From positions 620,001 through 684,000 of the forward strand of contig NBTC02000002.1 of NCBI GenBank assembly GCA_002082245.2: a stretch of DNA of 64,000 nucleotides, read 5' to 3'. Under the pieces are notes generated by a model. That model was not told where the DNA came from and did no database searches. It saw only the letters and a list, made by a program, of their open reading frames with translations. The position numbers and the translations under genes are program-made. Source of the DNA: Yersinia enterocolitica. Its GTDB lineage: Bacteria > Pseudomonadota > Gammaproteobacteria > Enterobacterales > Enterobacteriaceae. Positions 33,658 to 43,469 of this stretch are shown piece by piece (positions within the stretch are counted from its first letter, which is position 1; every line of letters starts with the position of its first letter).

Positions 33658-35388
33658 CTAATGGCTGCATTCGCAGGGGAGTTCAGCCAAATTAAATTGG
33701 TTACGGCCATTCTTTTTCGAGTAATAAAGTGCTTGATCTGCCGCGAGCATTAAATCCGCTTGATCTGTAATACCACTATGCTGATGGGCTTGATAAACAG
33801 TGACACCAAGGCTGATGGTGACTTTACGGAATTTACTGTCATTGTGTTTAATTCCCATAGCACGGATAGATTGCAATATATGCTCGGCCACCAGGCTGGC
33901 GCCCTGTTGATCGGTATCTGGCAGAATAGCAGCAAACTCTTCTCCACCATAGCGAGCAACAATATCGGTGCTGCGTTTTAGTGATTTGCGTAATGCCCTG
34001 GCGACCAACCGTAAGCAGGCATCACCAGAGATATGACCATAGCAGTCATTGAAGTTCTTAAAGTAATCAATATCAATCATTAAAACTGCTAGCGGAGAGT
34101 CTGAGCGTTTTGCCCGCATAAATTCATGGGCCAGCACTTTTTTGAACGCCCGGCGATTAGGCAATTTAGTCAGTGAGTCTGTTCTGGCCTGAATTTCCAG
34201 ACGTCGATTTGCTTTAACCAGCTTAAGTTCCAGCAATTTTCGTTCATGGATATCTTCTGCGGTTCCATACCAACACAACACATCGCCATTGTCATCTACG
34301 CTGGGAACTGCTCGGATTCGCATCCAGTTCCATCCCTTTTCAACATGACAAAAGCGGATTTCAACATCCAGTGGCTGCTGTGTTTGTAAGGAGTGTTCCC
34401 AACTGATTAAGGTGGGGTGGCGATCATCTAAATGGATGGTACGCAGCCATTTATCTGCCAGCGCCTCTTCGCGGGTTAATCCCGTAATTTTTTCAAAGCG
34501 AGAACTGACATCGGTAATCATGCCATCCGGGGATGCAGTCCAGGGAATTTGCGGATTCAGCTCCACCATATTGCGGTAATGCTGTTTACTGCTGCGCAGC
34601 TTTTCTTCCATCTCTTTTAATGACGTAATATCGATCATCGCGACGGACAGCCCACTCACTTGACCACTGGGATATCTGGCGGCATTTATCCGCATAAAGA
34701 ACACCCGTGCTTTATCCGGCATCTGAAACTCAGCATCGGGGATACTGTCATTGCAATAGGCTTTCAGCAGAGCACTCTGCAAAATAGGAATAATGCCAGG
34801 TAGGAAGTCTGCAATTTTGCGCCCATTAATCTCTACTGTATTTTTACCCAGAAGTTCAGCCAGATAATCATTTACAGTAACATAGCGCAGGGTTGTATCG
34901 ATAAAGCACAGACCAGCCGGAGCACTGGAATAAATCGATTCCAACTCAAATAAGCGTTTACCCGCATCATAAGGTAAATTGCTCAGGTTTCGATCAATTC
35001 CTCGATAACCTTTGAATTCGCCGTTATCATCGAACAGTGGGATACCACTGGTTTCAACTAAGACTTCGCTGCCATCAGCGCGAATATTACGGTTTTGCAA
35101 ACCGGCAAAAGGGATACGTGCAGCCGCAATCTCTGCAAATATCTTTCCTACCCGGCTGGCTTCATCCTGAGGCATAAAGTCAAACGGCGTTTTACCGACC
35201 ACCTCATGGGGTAGGCGACCAAGAAGCTCAATGGATTTTGCAGATGAAAACGTATAACGGCCGGAAGCATCAACTTCCCAGATCCAGTCTGAATTATTCT
35301 CGATGATGTCCCGTAAGCTGTTCATTTCTTTTAACAGACCAATGTCAGCTGATTCTTCCCGATTATCGTAGTCAGTCATGATGTCCAC
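33658..35388 (-). CDS. Diguanylate cyclase with three PAS domains
   Basis: 576-residue cytoplasmic signalling enzyme. PAS1 (about 26-138) contains DWIWEVDASGRYTFSS, PAS2 (about 148-255) reads GLCFIDTTLRYVTVNDYLAE, and PAS3 (about 270-388) reads PQIPWTASPDGMITDVSSRF. A short coiled linker leads to the GGDEF domain (about 400-565). The active site is GGEEF (481-485), a functional variant, so c-di-GMP synthesis is expected. An RxxD inhibitory site (RSTD, 472-475) lies exactly five residues before it, predicting product inhibition. No EAL domain and no membrane segment. It is directly downstream of the pilus operon on the same strand, 222 bases away, suggestive of a link between c-di-GMP and adhesion; that link is inference. 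Confidence 0.93.
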   Translation of the reverse strand: MDIMTDYDNREESADIGLLKEMNSLRDIIENNSDWIWEVDASGRYTFSSAKSIELLGRLPHEVVGKTPFDFMPQDEASRVGKIFAEIAAARIPFAGLQNRNIRADGSEVLVETSGIPLFDDNGEFKGYRGIDRNLSNLPYDAGKRLFELESIYSSAPAGLCFIDTTLRYVTVNDYLAELLGKNTVEINGRKIADFLPGIIPILQSALLKAYCNDSIPDAEFQMPDKARVFFMRINAARYPSGQVSGLSVAMIDITSLKEMEEKLRSSKQHYRNMVELNPQIPWTASPDGMITDVSSRFEKITGLTREEALADKWLRTIHLDDRHPTLISWEHSLQTQQPLDVEIRFCHVEKGWNWMRIRAVPSVDDNGDVLCWYGTAEDIHERKLLELKLVKANRRLEIQARTDSLTKLPNRRAFKKVLAHEFMRAKRSDSPLAVLMIDIDYFKNFNDCYGHISGDACLRLVARALRKSLKRSTDIVARYGGEEFAAILPDTDQQGASLVAEHILQSIRAMGIKHNDSKFRKVTISLGVTVYQAHQHSGITDQADLMLAADQALYYSKKNGRNQFNLAELPCECSH

Positions 35389-35610
35389 TCCTGTTTAATC
35401 TCGGCTTTCCTTAGATAGAAATATGTCGGCTATTATTTAAGCCCGCAGATTGTATAACAGGGACAGATTTAGTACAGTCCAATCGGATTTTTCTTATAAA
35501 TAAACAATAACTAAAAATTTCAATCATAAAAAAATAAAAGGTTAAAAGACCAATAGTGCATAAAACACAACGAGTTAATGGCTTCTCCTCCTCTGTATTC
35601 CGGCACCACA

Positions 35611-36615
35611 CTAGTATTCCAGCACTACACTGACATTGTCCTGATAGGTGCCAACGGTTCTTTGCGTTTGTTGTGCATTGATCATCGCTTTATAAGGAAT
35701 CTGTTGAGCTGAGCCTGTCGCGGTATCTGATCTTTTGTTGGTTATATTCCAGGGAATCGACCCCGAGCCCTGATACAGTTGATACTGTAAATAGTCGGTA
35801 GGGGGGGCAGGTATAACACTCCCTGGGAGTAATTTCATTTGGGGCCAAAGGGCAGAGAAATTATCGCCATTTGTTATGTAGGTAGTGAAGGTGGCGTTCT
35901 TGGTACAGGTAGCGGTGATAAATTGATTTACAGGAATAAATTGTGACATTAACGCGTAGCTACCAAAATCGACATTGGGCGCGGCGTTTATGACACAATC
36001 GTTGTTGACCACCAATGTGACAGTGACTGTTGATGAAGCCGTTCCTTTGAATGTGCCACCGATACAGACGCCAATAACGGCAGAGCATAAATCATAATTC
36101 CAGTTCAAAGAGATAGTATCGGTATAAGTGCCGGCACTGATATTGACGTTAATGGCATTATTACTGCCAGTACGGATATAGATAGGTAAATTGGCTTTTA
36201 TTTTCCCCAGCACGATGGTGAGTAAATTGCTGTTAGCATAGTTAATATTCCCCCCGACTATAATGGGATTGTTGTAGCCTGGGTCAGAATAGATTGAATA
36301 AGGAATTAAGTCGCCGGCGGCATTCTTAAGATTAAGATTATTAGCAGTGCTGGTGATGGTGCTGTTCAATACGGGAGTGGATAATACGCTCAGCGCTGTT
36401 CCATCACAGCCAAGTGCCGTTATACCACTGGCACTTTCGGGGAGGGTATTGACATTAAACGATGAATTTTGTGGCAGCTTTACTTCTGCGGCAGCAAAAG
36501 TGCACGCGGTGGCACTGCTGACAGACAATAGCCACAGTACAGACAGAACCAACCAATAAGGTAGCCTGTATGGCCGAGGTATCTTGCTGGTAATTTGCGT
36601 CGTGAGCGATATCAT
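35611..36615 (-). CDS. Two-domain spore coat U tip adhesin (CsuE-like)
   Basis: 334-residue secreted protein, last gene of the pilus operon. After a signal peptide ending near SSATA it carries two SCPU-type immunoglobulin domains: N-domain about 38-200 and C-domain about 205-334. The C-domain ends with the donor-strand-style GTYQDNVSVVLEY. In Acinetobacter the equivalent CsuE is the tip subunit whose N-domain binds hydrophobic surfaces. The start at 36615 is set by AAGGAGCAGCTA directly upstream; an earlier in-frame codon falls inside the usher gene. It starts 43 bases after the usher stop. Confidence 0.85.
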   Translation of the reverse strand: MISLTTQITSKIPRPYRLPYWLVLSVLWLLSVSSATACTFAAAEVKLPQNSSFNVNTLPESASGITALGCDGTALSVLSTPVLNSTITSTANNLNLKNAAGDLIPYSIYSDPGYNNPIIVGGNINYANSNLLTIVLGKIKANLPIYIRTGSNNAINVNISAGTYTDTISLNWNYDLCSAVIGVCIGGTFKGTASSTVTVTLVVNNDCVINAAPNVDFGSYALMSQFIPVNQFITATCTKNATFTTYITNGDNFSALWPQMKLLPGSVIPAPPTDYLQYQLYQGSGSIPWNITNKRSDTATGSAQQIPYKAMINAQQTQRTVGTYQDNVSVVLEY

Positions 36616-36658
36616 TAGCTGCTCCTTAAATAAAGTTGCCGATAGCCAGGTACGGCAA

Positions 36659-39094
36659 TTATTGGCATATGGCTGTACCAGCATCTTGTATCCCTTTAGT
36701 ATTTTTCAATTGGAATTGGCTGTAGCAGCGGGTGCCATTATCAGCCCGCACTATGGTGAGTTTATTCAACTGGGTGGCTTGCTCAATATAAGCCATACCA
36801 TCCCAACCGACATAACCGCTAGGTGTGTCGCCCGTGGTATATATCGCGCTGCCTTTCGGTAAGTCTTGACCGGATTTATCGGTAAGTCTGATATTTGCGG
36901 CGGTAATCTGTGTTATGGGGAAATCAATTAAATAGCCACTGCGTTCGCTAATCGCTAAATTTCGCTCTACTGTTGGCAATATGACATCGGCAGGTAAATT
37001 CATGGGGTCAATCTGGAATTTGGCCTGATAATATGAAGAAACTGTCGGAATCAAGATATATCCGTTGTTGTTCGTAGTACCAATCAGTTGGTTTTCGTAA
37101 CTGACCGGAATATTGCTAAAACCATTGGTTGATACCAAGGCAAATGCATCGTTAATCATATTACTGGCATAAACGCCGCCATTCATCATAACCAGCGAGC
37201 CACTTAATTCACCCCAACTATTATAGTTATCACTATTGCCATAAACACCGGCGCGACTTTCCATTATCCGAGTGCGCCAAATAACATCTGCTTGTTGGTA
37301 ACTGCTATTTTCACTGTTGCCGTTGGCATAAGCGAGATTCCAACCCAGTCCGCCATTAGAAGGAGCTGCCCGGCTATAATTCACGCGTTGGGACCACTGG
37401 TTATCAACATCACGGCTGGTGCTGGCGCTGGCTGATCCCCATTCACCCAGCGGGATACTCCAGATCAGTTGTGCGTTGTAACCTTTGGTCCCCAACTCAC
37501 GATTGAGGGAGAGGTAAATACTGGTATTACGGAATATTGAGGTGCTATAGCTGATATTGACCAACCGGGTTCGCTCACCGAGCGCATCCCTGACATCGAA
37601 ATAACCAGATCCAAGTGTCCCTAAGTTTCCAAGGCTGATACTGCCGGTTATCTGGTCGGTACGTCGGCTCAGACGAAAGTCGCTTTTGTAATTAGCCAGA
37701 TCGCCATAATTATCGCTGCGGCTAATGCGCTGAGCATTCAGATTAAAGTAGGAATTACTGTAGGTATAACCTAATGAACGCTGGTTACCGATACCACCAC
37801 GGGTATTAATGGCAACCTGTGAGGTATTAATGGTTGAATTGTTGATATCAGTGGCTGGTTGACTGATGACATCACTAAATGCATCGGCAGAGGTACTACT
37901 CATGCTGTAGGCACCATTCAGTACCCCAAATAGGCCCAGTCGAAATCCGGCTCCGCCACCTACCACATTCATGCCTTTGGCAGCATCCCCTCGGCCTTCT
38001 AGTGTCAACCAAGACGTTGTGCCATAACGAACCACGCCACTGGCGACAGGATCAGCATAATCGGCAGAACGGATGGCATAATTGCGGCGTAAAGCACCGG
38101 CTGACAGGCTAAAATCCCACATGCCGGGTTTTAGCAGTGAACTGGCAACATAAAATGGCACTGAGGTGCTGATTTGTCTACCGAGGGCATCGGTTGTAAT
38201 AATAGTCGCTTGGCCAGCACCATTAATACGAGGGGCATTATCGATAACAAAAGGGCCGGGGTTAATATTGGCTGATTGTGTTCTGAAGTTATCAATATAC
38301 AGTTCGACAGTGCTAGGTACCGCAGCTTGACCGGCAAATTGCGGCATCGGATAGGTAATAAGGTCGGGGCGAATAGCAAAATTACGCGCGATTTGAACAC
38401 CACCCAGGCGCACCGCGCTACTCCAGGGCAAGGCTCCAGTGATCAGGTCACCTGCGGTATAACGTAGCAGGTTTTTTTCATCATTCCTCTGCCATTGGGT
38501 ATCAAACCGAATATAGCCGTTATTATCCGTGTCGCCGTTATTACCTGAAAAGTTAGTACGATAAACGCCGGTATTACTGATTAAACCAAAACGGTCAAAA
38601 ATACGTTGCTCGCTCCAGGCTGAGGCATTACCTGACTGTGGGTTACCACTGTTCTGGCTGACATAAAAATCATAATTTAATAAAAATCCCAGGCTACTTT
38701 GTGCAAGATTAAAATCATCGGTTGCGGCAGAGTTAATTTGCTGTTTCGGTAACCACTCGCTGGGAACATCAATTAATAGCCGTTGGTTTTCTCCATCATA
38801 TTTCACGGCCACCTTATCCATCTTATCAACCGCAACCTCAGCACTAGAGGGTAATCCGATGGTTTTTAACTGTGCTGGTGAAAGATAGTAATGTCCCCCG
38901 CGATAGATGACTGGCACAGCATCACCAAAGTTACGGTCATTGACCACTAACTCAAGATATAAGGTACTGTCGGGCATTGCTGCCATAGGTGGCGGCAGAT
39001 TATCCCCCCAAACTTCCCAGGGGATGAGTGGAGGCAACAACACTGAGCCATACATCAATATTAATAATGGTGACAGCTTGAATCTGATAGTCAT
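36659..39094 (-). CDS. Outer-membrane usher of an archaic chaperone-usher pilus (CsuD-like)
   Basis: 811-residue usher that recruits chaperone-subunit complexes and secretes the pilus through the outer membrane. Signal peptide, then the N-terminal periplasmic domain (STLYLELVVNDRNFGDAVPV and LSPAQLKTIGLP), a long beta-barrel with a plug region (VELYIDNFRTQSANINPGPF), and C-terminal domains ending RCYSQFQLKN...AICQ with two Cys. I start at the ATG 39094, which opens the signal peptide; a GTG nine codons upstream lacks a ribosome site. It lies 52 bases after the chaperone gene. Length and order match CsuD. Confidence 0.93.
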   Translation of the reverse strand: MTIRFKLSPLLILMYGSVLLPPLIPWEVWGDNLPPPMAAMPDSTLYLELVVNDRNFGDAVPVIYRGGHYYLSPAQLKTIGLPSSAEVAVDKMDKVAVKYDGENQRLLIDVPSEWLPKQQINSAATDDFNLAQSSLGFLLNYDFYVSQNSGNPQSGNASAWSEQRIFDRFGLISNTGVYRTNFSGNNGDTDNNGYIRFDTQWQRNDEKNLLRYTAGDLITGALPWSSAVRLGGVQIARNFAIRPDLITYPMPQFAGQAAVPSTVELYIDNFRTQSANINPGPFVIDNAPRINGAGQATIITTDALGRQISTSVPFYVASSLLKPGMWDFSLSAGALRRNYAIRSADYADPVASGVVRYGTTSWLTLEGRGDAAKGMNVVGGGAGFRLGLFGVLNGAYSMSSTSADAFSDVISQPATDINNSTINTSQVAINTRGGIGNQRSLGYTYSNSYFNLNAQRISRSDNYGDLANYKSDFRLSRRTDQITGSISLGNLGTLGSGYFDVRDALGERTRLVNISYSTSIFRNTSIYLSLNRELGTKGYNAQLIWSIPLGEWGSASASTSRDVDNQWSQRVNYSRAAPSNGGLGWNLAYANGNSENSSYQQADVIWRTRIMESRAGVYGNSDNYNSWGELSGSLVMMNGGVYASNMINDAFALVSTNGFSNIPVSYENQLIGTTNNNGYILIPTVSSYYQAKFQIDPMNLPADVILPTVERNLAISERSGYLIDFPITQITAANIRLTDKSGQDLPKGSAIYTTGDTPSGYVGWDGMAYIEQATQLNKLTIVRADNGTRCYSQFQLKNTKGIQDAGTAICQ

Positions 39095-39146
39095 TCCCAA
39101 CCCTAGGTTATTATTAAACACACCTTATCTGCTGTATGCGAACACC

Positions 39147-39899
39147 TTATTGGTGTGGGATGACTATGGGTTTGGTGCTGTTATTGATAATGGCGCTTAA
39201 TTCTCCTGTTCTGGCTGTTGGGCTGAGCGGGAAACTCATTTTTGCGCCGGCTAACACATAACCGAGTAAACCTTTATTAATGTCTTTCTCTTGCAGGGTC
39301 ACCCGCGAAATCCGTGCATGAACAGCGCCCTGATTAGTGATATTCAACCATTGTTTCTCGCCTTGTGAATGCACGCTATAACTGAGTTTCGTCGGCATAA
39401 CACCGGGGGCTGGCGTGGTATCAGATGCCGCCAGCACACCACTGCCGTAAACAAACAAGGGAACGGAATAGCGCATTTGGAATTTCAGCCCTAACTGAGT
39501 GGCAGCGGGGGCGGTTTTATCGTTTGGGTCCTTATAAGGTATTTCATCAATTAATATGCGGTAGGCTTGTTCTTGCCCAGCGGGAACGGGGGCGTTTTTG
39601 ACTAAACGAATCAGTTGACGCTTACCGGGTTGAATAGTTGCAACCGGTGGGCTGGCGATGATTCTTGATTGCGGGGTGTAATCGTCTTGGGTGTTGACCT
39701 GCTGCCAACCTAATACCCGAATCTGCATATAGATAGGCTGACTATCTTTATTTTCCAACCACAATGCAGTGGCTTTATCATTGTCTGAAATTATCGGGTC
39801 AATGGGCCAGATCAGAACGGAGGCCGCAGCATACAGTTGGCTACTGGTCAGTGTGGCCGAAAGCAATATTACCCGAGATAGTAGGTTAAATGGCGTCAT
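39147..39899 (-). CDS. Periplasmic pilus chaperone (CsuC-like)
   Basis: 250-residue PapD-type chaperone: signal peptide (LLSATLTSSQLYAAASV), then two Ig-like domains. The first has LIWPIDPIISDNDKATALWL and IQPGKRQLIRLVK, holding the basic residues that anchor the subunit C-terminus; then AYRILIDEIPYK. The second domain ends with KPIVIPHQ. It stabilises subunits by donor-strand complementation and delivers them to the usher. Fourth gene of the operon; 31 bases separate it from the last pilin gene. Confidence 0.92.
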   Translation of the reverse strand: MTPFNLLSRVILLSATLTSSQLYAAASVLIWPIDPIISDNDKATALWLENKDSQPIYMQIRVLGWQQVNTQDDYTPQSRIIASPPVATIQPGKRQLIRLVKNAPVPAGQEQAYRILIDEIPYKDPNDKTAPAATQLGLKFQMRYSVPLFVYGSGVLAASDTTPAPGVMPTKLSYSVHSQGEKQWLNITNQGAVHARISRVTLQEKDINKGLLGYVLAGAKMSFPLSPTARTGELSAIINNSTKPIVIPHQ

Positions 39900-39930
39900 A
39901 GTGAAATCTCCTGCGGCATCGTGCCAGTAA

Positions 39931-40488
39931 TCAATAAGTAACTGTAACTAATAAAGTATCTGTGTAGACGCCAGCGCTGGGTTGCATACTACTGGCAAAT
40001 AGTTGTGCATATAAAATGACTTGTTGCTGGGTGCCATCGGTGGTCACTAAACGTGTCGATCCCCCATTGGCACCATCCCCCCAGATCTGTGTTCGGGCAG
40101 GGTTTTGATATATTTGATACAGCAAATATTCGCCCGTTGTGCTGTTGAGTAAGCGCCTGCCGGCAGAAATGTTACCTGAGGTATTGGCCCCGGAATTAAG
40201 CGCCAGTGTGACCGTGGGATTACCACTGCACTGGAGGACGATACTGCCTGAGTTGAGTCCAGATATTGCGTTAGTGGCGTTTGCCAATGAAGAGACGGTG
40301 CCGAAATCCAATGTGCCAAAGTTGCTGGTATCGGTGGCTCCGCCCCCAAGGCTACAGCCGGTTTGCACTATTGCATTGACAGTGAAACTTTTAGATACCG
40401 GTGAGGTGGCAGCATGGGTAACGGCTATGCTGAGTACTAAAATAAGTAGGGCGCGGGTGAGGTTATACTGAGATAAAGCATATTTCAT
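39931..40488 (-). CDS. Spore coat U domain pilin (CsuB-like)
   Basis: 185-residue secreted SCPU subunit. Signal peptide (LTRALLILVLSIAVTHAA), then an Ig-like domain with the family pair of cysteines (TGCSLGG and VLQCSGN) and the ending SAGVYTDTLLVTVTY, the C-terminal strand contacted by the chaperone. The start is fixed at 40488: GGAGG sits nine bases before it, whereas the ATG at 40497 would leave no spacer. Third gene of the operon, 12 bases or so after the preceding stop region. Confidence 0.87.
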   Translation of the reverse strand: MKYALSQYNLTRALLILVLSIAVTHAATSPVSKSFTVNAIVQTGCSLGGGATDTSNFGTLDFGTVSSLANATNAISGLNSGSIVLQCSGNPTVTLALNSGANTSGNISAGRRLLNSTTGEYLLYQIYQNPARTQIWGDGANGGSTRLVTTDGTQQQVILYAQLFASSMQPSAGVYTDTLLVTVTY

Positions 40489-40509
40489 TGTCAGCATCCT
40501 CCATAATAT

Positions 40510-41031
40510 TTACCAATTCACCGTGACCTGAACGGTGTCGGTATAAGTCCCTACCGCCGGGGTCGGTTGGGCAAAAACCAGACCATAAACCGGAATGATC
40601 ACCACTGATCCGCTAGCAATCTGGGAAATGCCAGTCAGGTTATCCCAAACTTTGCTATGTGCCGCATCGGTATACAGGTTGTAATTAACATGCTGGCCTG
40701 ACGGGCCGCCGGCCAAATAACGGCTGGCAGTGCTACCACTCTGCCCGCCATTGAGTAGCACATTAAAACTGGTCCCCTTACTGCATTGGACGGAAATGGC
40801 ACCGTTATTTCCCTGACCGGCGACGGCAATCGGAGTAGTTAACGCCACCACAGTGCCGAAATTCAGGGTACCAAAACTGGTTGCGCCATTAACAATGGTG
40901 CCCGCAGTACAAGTGGGCAATAGCGTGGCACGGACGGTGATATTGGCATTTTTCGTTATAGCCCCAACGGGAAAAAGTGGCAGCAGTAACAAGCTGCAAG
41001 TGGCGGCCAGAGCAAACAAGCGGCCTGCCAT
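40510..41031 (-). CDS. Spore coat U domain pilin (CsuA-like)
   Basis: 173-residue secreted SCPU subunit. Signal peptide (LFALAATCSLLLLPLFPVGA), cysteines in LPTCTAGTI and SVQCSKGTS, and the ending AVGTYTDTVQVTVNW. The ATG overlaps the stop of the first pilin gene (TAATG), so translation is coupled and no separate ribosome site is needed. A minor pilus subunit by analogy with csu operons. Confidence 0.87.
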   Translation of the reverse strand: MAGRLFALAATCSLLLLPLFPVGAITKNANITVRATLLPTCTAGTIVNGATSFGTLNFGTVVALTTPIAVAGQGNNGAISVQCSKGTSFNVLLNGGQSGSTASRYLAGGPSGQHVNYNLYTDAAHSKVWDNLTGISQIASGSVVIIPVYGLVFAQPTPAVGTYTDTVQVTVNW

Positions 41032-41567
41032 TACCAGGTAACAGTGACGGTAACAGTATCGAGATAGGTGCCGACACTGGGTGTCGTTTGAACAGGGACG
41101 CGGGCATAAATAGTCAGTGGGATCGCGGTGGCCAACCCAGTGCCCGTTCCATCAACCGTGCCGGATACTGGCGTCGCATTCCATGGCTGAAGAAAACCGT
41201 TGTCTCTGTAAAGGTTATAATTGACGAATTCTGATGTTCCGCCAGCCAGTCGGCGTTGCCCAGAGTTGTCATGCAGCCCATTATCTATTGCGATGGAATA
41301 AGCGGTATTATTGCTGCAATGCAATTTAAGTGAATCGTTGGTCGTGCCACTGAATGTCACGCTAAGAGGTGCGGTTAGGTCGCTCACTGTGCCGAAATTT
41401 ACAGTGCCCAGATTACTTAAGTTGCCACTCCCGAGACCATTATCGATGTAACAACCGGCGATGATGTTGAGTGTTGCGTTTAGTGTTCCACTGGCGGTAC
41501 CTGCACCTTGCACTGGCGCTGTCTGTAGTACCATCACCGCACCTAAAATAAGTAAGATTCTCTTCAT
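41031..41567 (-). CDS. Spore coat U domain pilin, first operon gene (CsuA/B-like, likely major subunit)
   Basis: 178-residue secreted SCPU subunit. Signal peptide (RILLILGAVMVLQTAPVQGA), cysteines in IIAGCYIDN and KLHCSNNTA, and the ending SVGTYLDTVTVTVTW. AAGGAAG before 41567 decides the start; an ATG six codons upstream has no ribosome site. First gene of a six-gene operon on the minus strand, with about 300 A/T-rich bases in front that probably hold the promoter. By position it is the main rod subunit. Confidence 0.87.
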   Translation of the reverse strand: MKRILLILGAVMVLQTAPVQGAGTASGTLNATLNIIAGCYIDNGLGSGNLSNLGTVNFGTVSDLTAPLSVTFSGTTNDSLKLHCSNNTAYSIAIDNGLHDNSGQRRLAGGTSEFVNYNLYRDNGFLQPWNATPVSGTVDGTGTGLATAIPLTIYARVPVQTTPSVGTYLDTVTVTVTW

Positions 41568-41894
41568 TATTGCTTCCTTAATCATCTAATTTGCAGCCAG
41601 GTAAGCGAGAACAGAGTTGCGCCAATAACGTAGCGAAACTAATGTTTATGTAACAAATCATTAAAAATTTAGATATTTAATTAATAGCAGCAAGATTTAG
41701 AAAGTGTTTAAAATTAATTAAAAAATCTTTATCCATCTCATTTACATCATTTATTCCTATTTGTACTGGCAAAAATTTAAAAATGGGTTAGCTATTTTAT
41801 TCAAGATAAATTGATGTTTTTATATCGGGGGTTTACTGGCATGAATCCATTCAGCCAAATAAGGATATGCTGAGATCCATATCAAAGATCCTGG

Positions 41895-43337
41895 CTATTG
41901 ATTAGATTTATTTTTTGAATATATTGCAGAAATAGCTAAAGCAGTACCGCCCAATAGGGCGGCTATGCGGTAAGTAAACTGCATTCCCTGGGTGATATGA
42001 TCTACGGTTGCTAATTGAATGTTTTGCTGGGCGCAGGCAAAGGCGAAAATAGCCCCCATGACAGCGGCGCCAGTAATCAGCCCGAGATTGCGCGAAAGAT
42101 TCAGCAGGCCGGATGCAATGCCTCGTTGTTGCGCGCCAACAGATTTAATCACCAGCGTATTATTCGCAGCCTGGAAAATAGCATAGCCAGCTGTAATCAG
42201 GCAGACCGGCAAAATATAGCCGGGCAGGCCGGCAATTGGCCCGATCATCGACAGTGCAATTGCCCCGGTAGTGATCGCCGTTAATCCTGTAATCACCATC
42301 ATTTGAGCACCGAATCTGTCGACCAGATAACCCGCAGGAACCCCGATGAGTGCCGCGACTATCGGGCCGGCGGACATCGACAATCCAACCCATGGTGTAC
42401 TCATGGCAAAAGCCCGTGAAAGATAGAATGGCCCAACGACTAATGTTGCCATCATGATAGTGGTGACCAATGCACTGACTATCAATGCACTACGCAGTTG
42501 TGAGTGGCGCCACATAGCGGTTTGAATTAATGGGTATGAGGTGTTCTTTTCCGCCCAGATGAATAATCCGATGCCGATTACCGCAGCGAGTAATAACACT
42601 AAATTAAGTGTGCCGAAGGTGCCATGGCCCAGCGTCATGGCAAGGGCATACAGTGCCAGAGTCAGGCCCAGCAATAGCATCCCAAGAGGATCAAAACCAC
42701 CATGGGCCTGTTGTAATTCGTTGTTAGTGCTAGGGAATGAGTCGGAGATGGGTAAATAGCGTGATAGCAAAAATAGGGCTAATAACCCAAAAGGGATGTT
42801 AATCAGGAACATCGCTGGCCAACCGAATCCGCTGATTAACATGCCGCCCACTGATGGCCCAAGTGCCGTGCCGATAGCCGAGATGCTGCCGAGCATGCCC
42901 ATCGCCCGCCCGATTTTTTCTTTACTAATCGCCTCACCGACCAGCGCCAGAGTCAGTGTCATCATGGTGGCGGCCCCTAATCCCTGTAACACACGGGCAG
43001 CAATTAACACTCCGATGTCAGGGGCTAACGCGCAACCCAGAGAGGCCACTGTGAATAAACCAATCCCCGCATTCAACAATCGGCGTTTGTTAGTGATATC
43101 CCCCAAACGGCCAATGCTGATGGCCGAGGTGGTAATCGCCAGTAAATAGGCTAAAACGACCCACTGCGCCGCTTGAAAAGAGGCACTGAAAGTGAGTGTT
43201 AACGTGGGTAAACCCACATTGGCGATACTGGTTGCTAATGAAGAAAGCAGCATCGGCAGTGAGAGGCTGATAACTATTCTGCTTAGCGCACTGTTGGCGA
43301 TGATGTCACTATTGATGTTTTCGGTATTGATTTTCAT
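41895..43337 (-). CDS. MFS exporter, DHA2 (14-helix) family
   Basis: 480-residue major facilitator with about 14 hydrophobic helices. Signatures: IGRLGDITNKRRLL (motif A between helices 2 and 3), ARVLQGLGAATMM (motif B) and GPSVGGMLISGFGWPAMFLI (motif C, typical of antiporters that export drugs). Probably proton-coupled efflux of a toxic compound; the substrate is unknown. A LysR gene lies divergently across a 132-base gap, which likely holds the shared promoter and operator. Confidence 0.88.
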   Translation of the reverse strand: MKINTENINSDIIANSALSRIVISLSLPMLLSSLATSIANVGLPTLTLTFSASFQAAQWVVLAYLLAITTSAISIGRLGDITNKRRLLNAGIGLFTVASLGCALAPDIGVLIAARVLQGLGAATMMTLTLALVGEAISKEKIGRAMGMLGSISAIGTALGPSVGGMLISGFGWPAMFLINIPFGLLALFLLSRYLPISDSFPSTNNELQQAHGGFDPLGMLLLGLTLALYALAMTLGHGTFGTLNLVLLLAAVIGIGLFIWAEKNTSYPLIQTAMWRHSQLRSALIVSALVTTIMMATLVVGPFYLSRAFAMSTPWVGLSMSAGPIVAALIGVPAGYLVDRFGAQMMVITGLTAITTGAIALSMIGPIAGLPGYILPVCLITAGYAIFQAANNTLVIKSVGAQQRGIASGLLNLSRNLGLITGAAVMGAIFAFACAQQNIQLATVDHITQGMQFTYRIAALLGGTALAISAIYSKNKSNQ

Positions 43338-43469
43338 TAATAGATTAACTCCTGAATGACCTGTTCAGGAGAGACTAGGGCATTACATCATAAGGCGGAA
43401 GGCGCATGGAATGCAGTTTATCCATGCATAAAACGCCATGTCAGCATGAGGTTGTGCTAGAGTCAGTAC

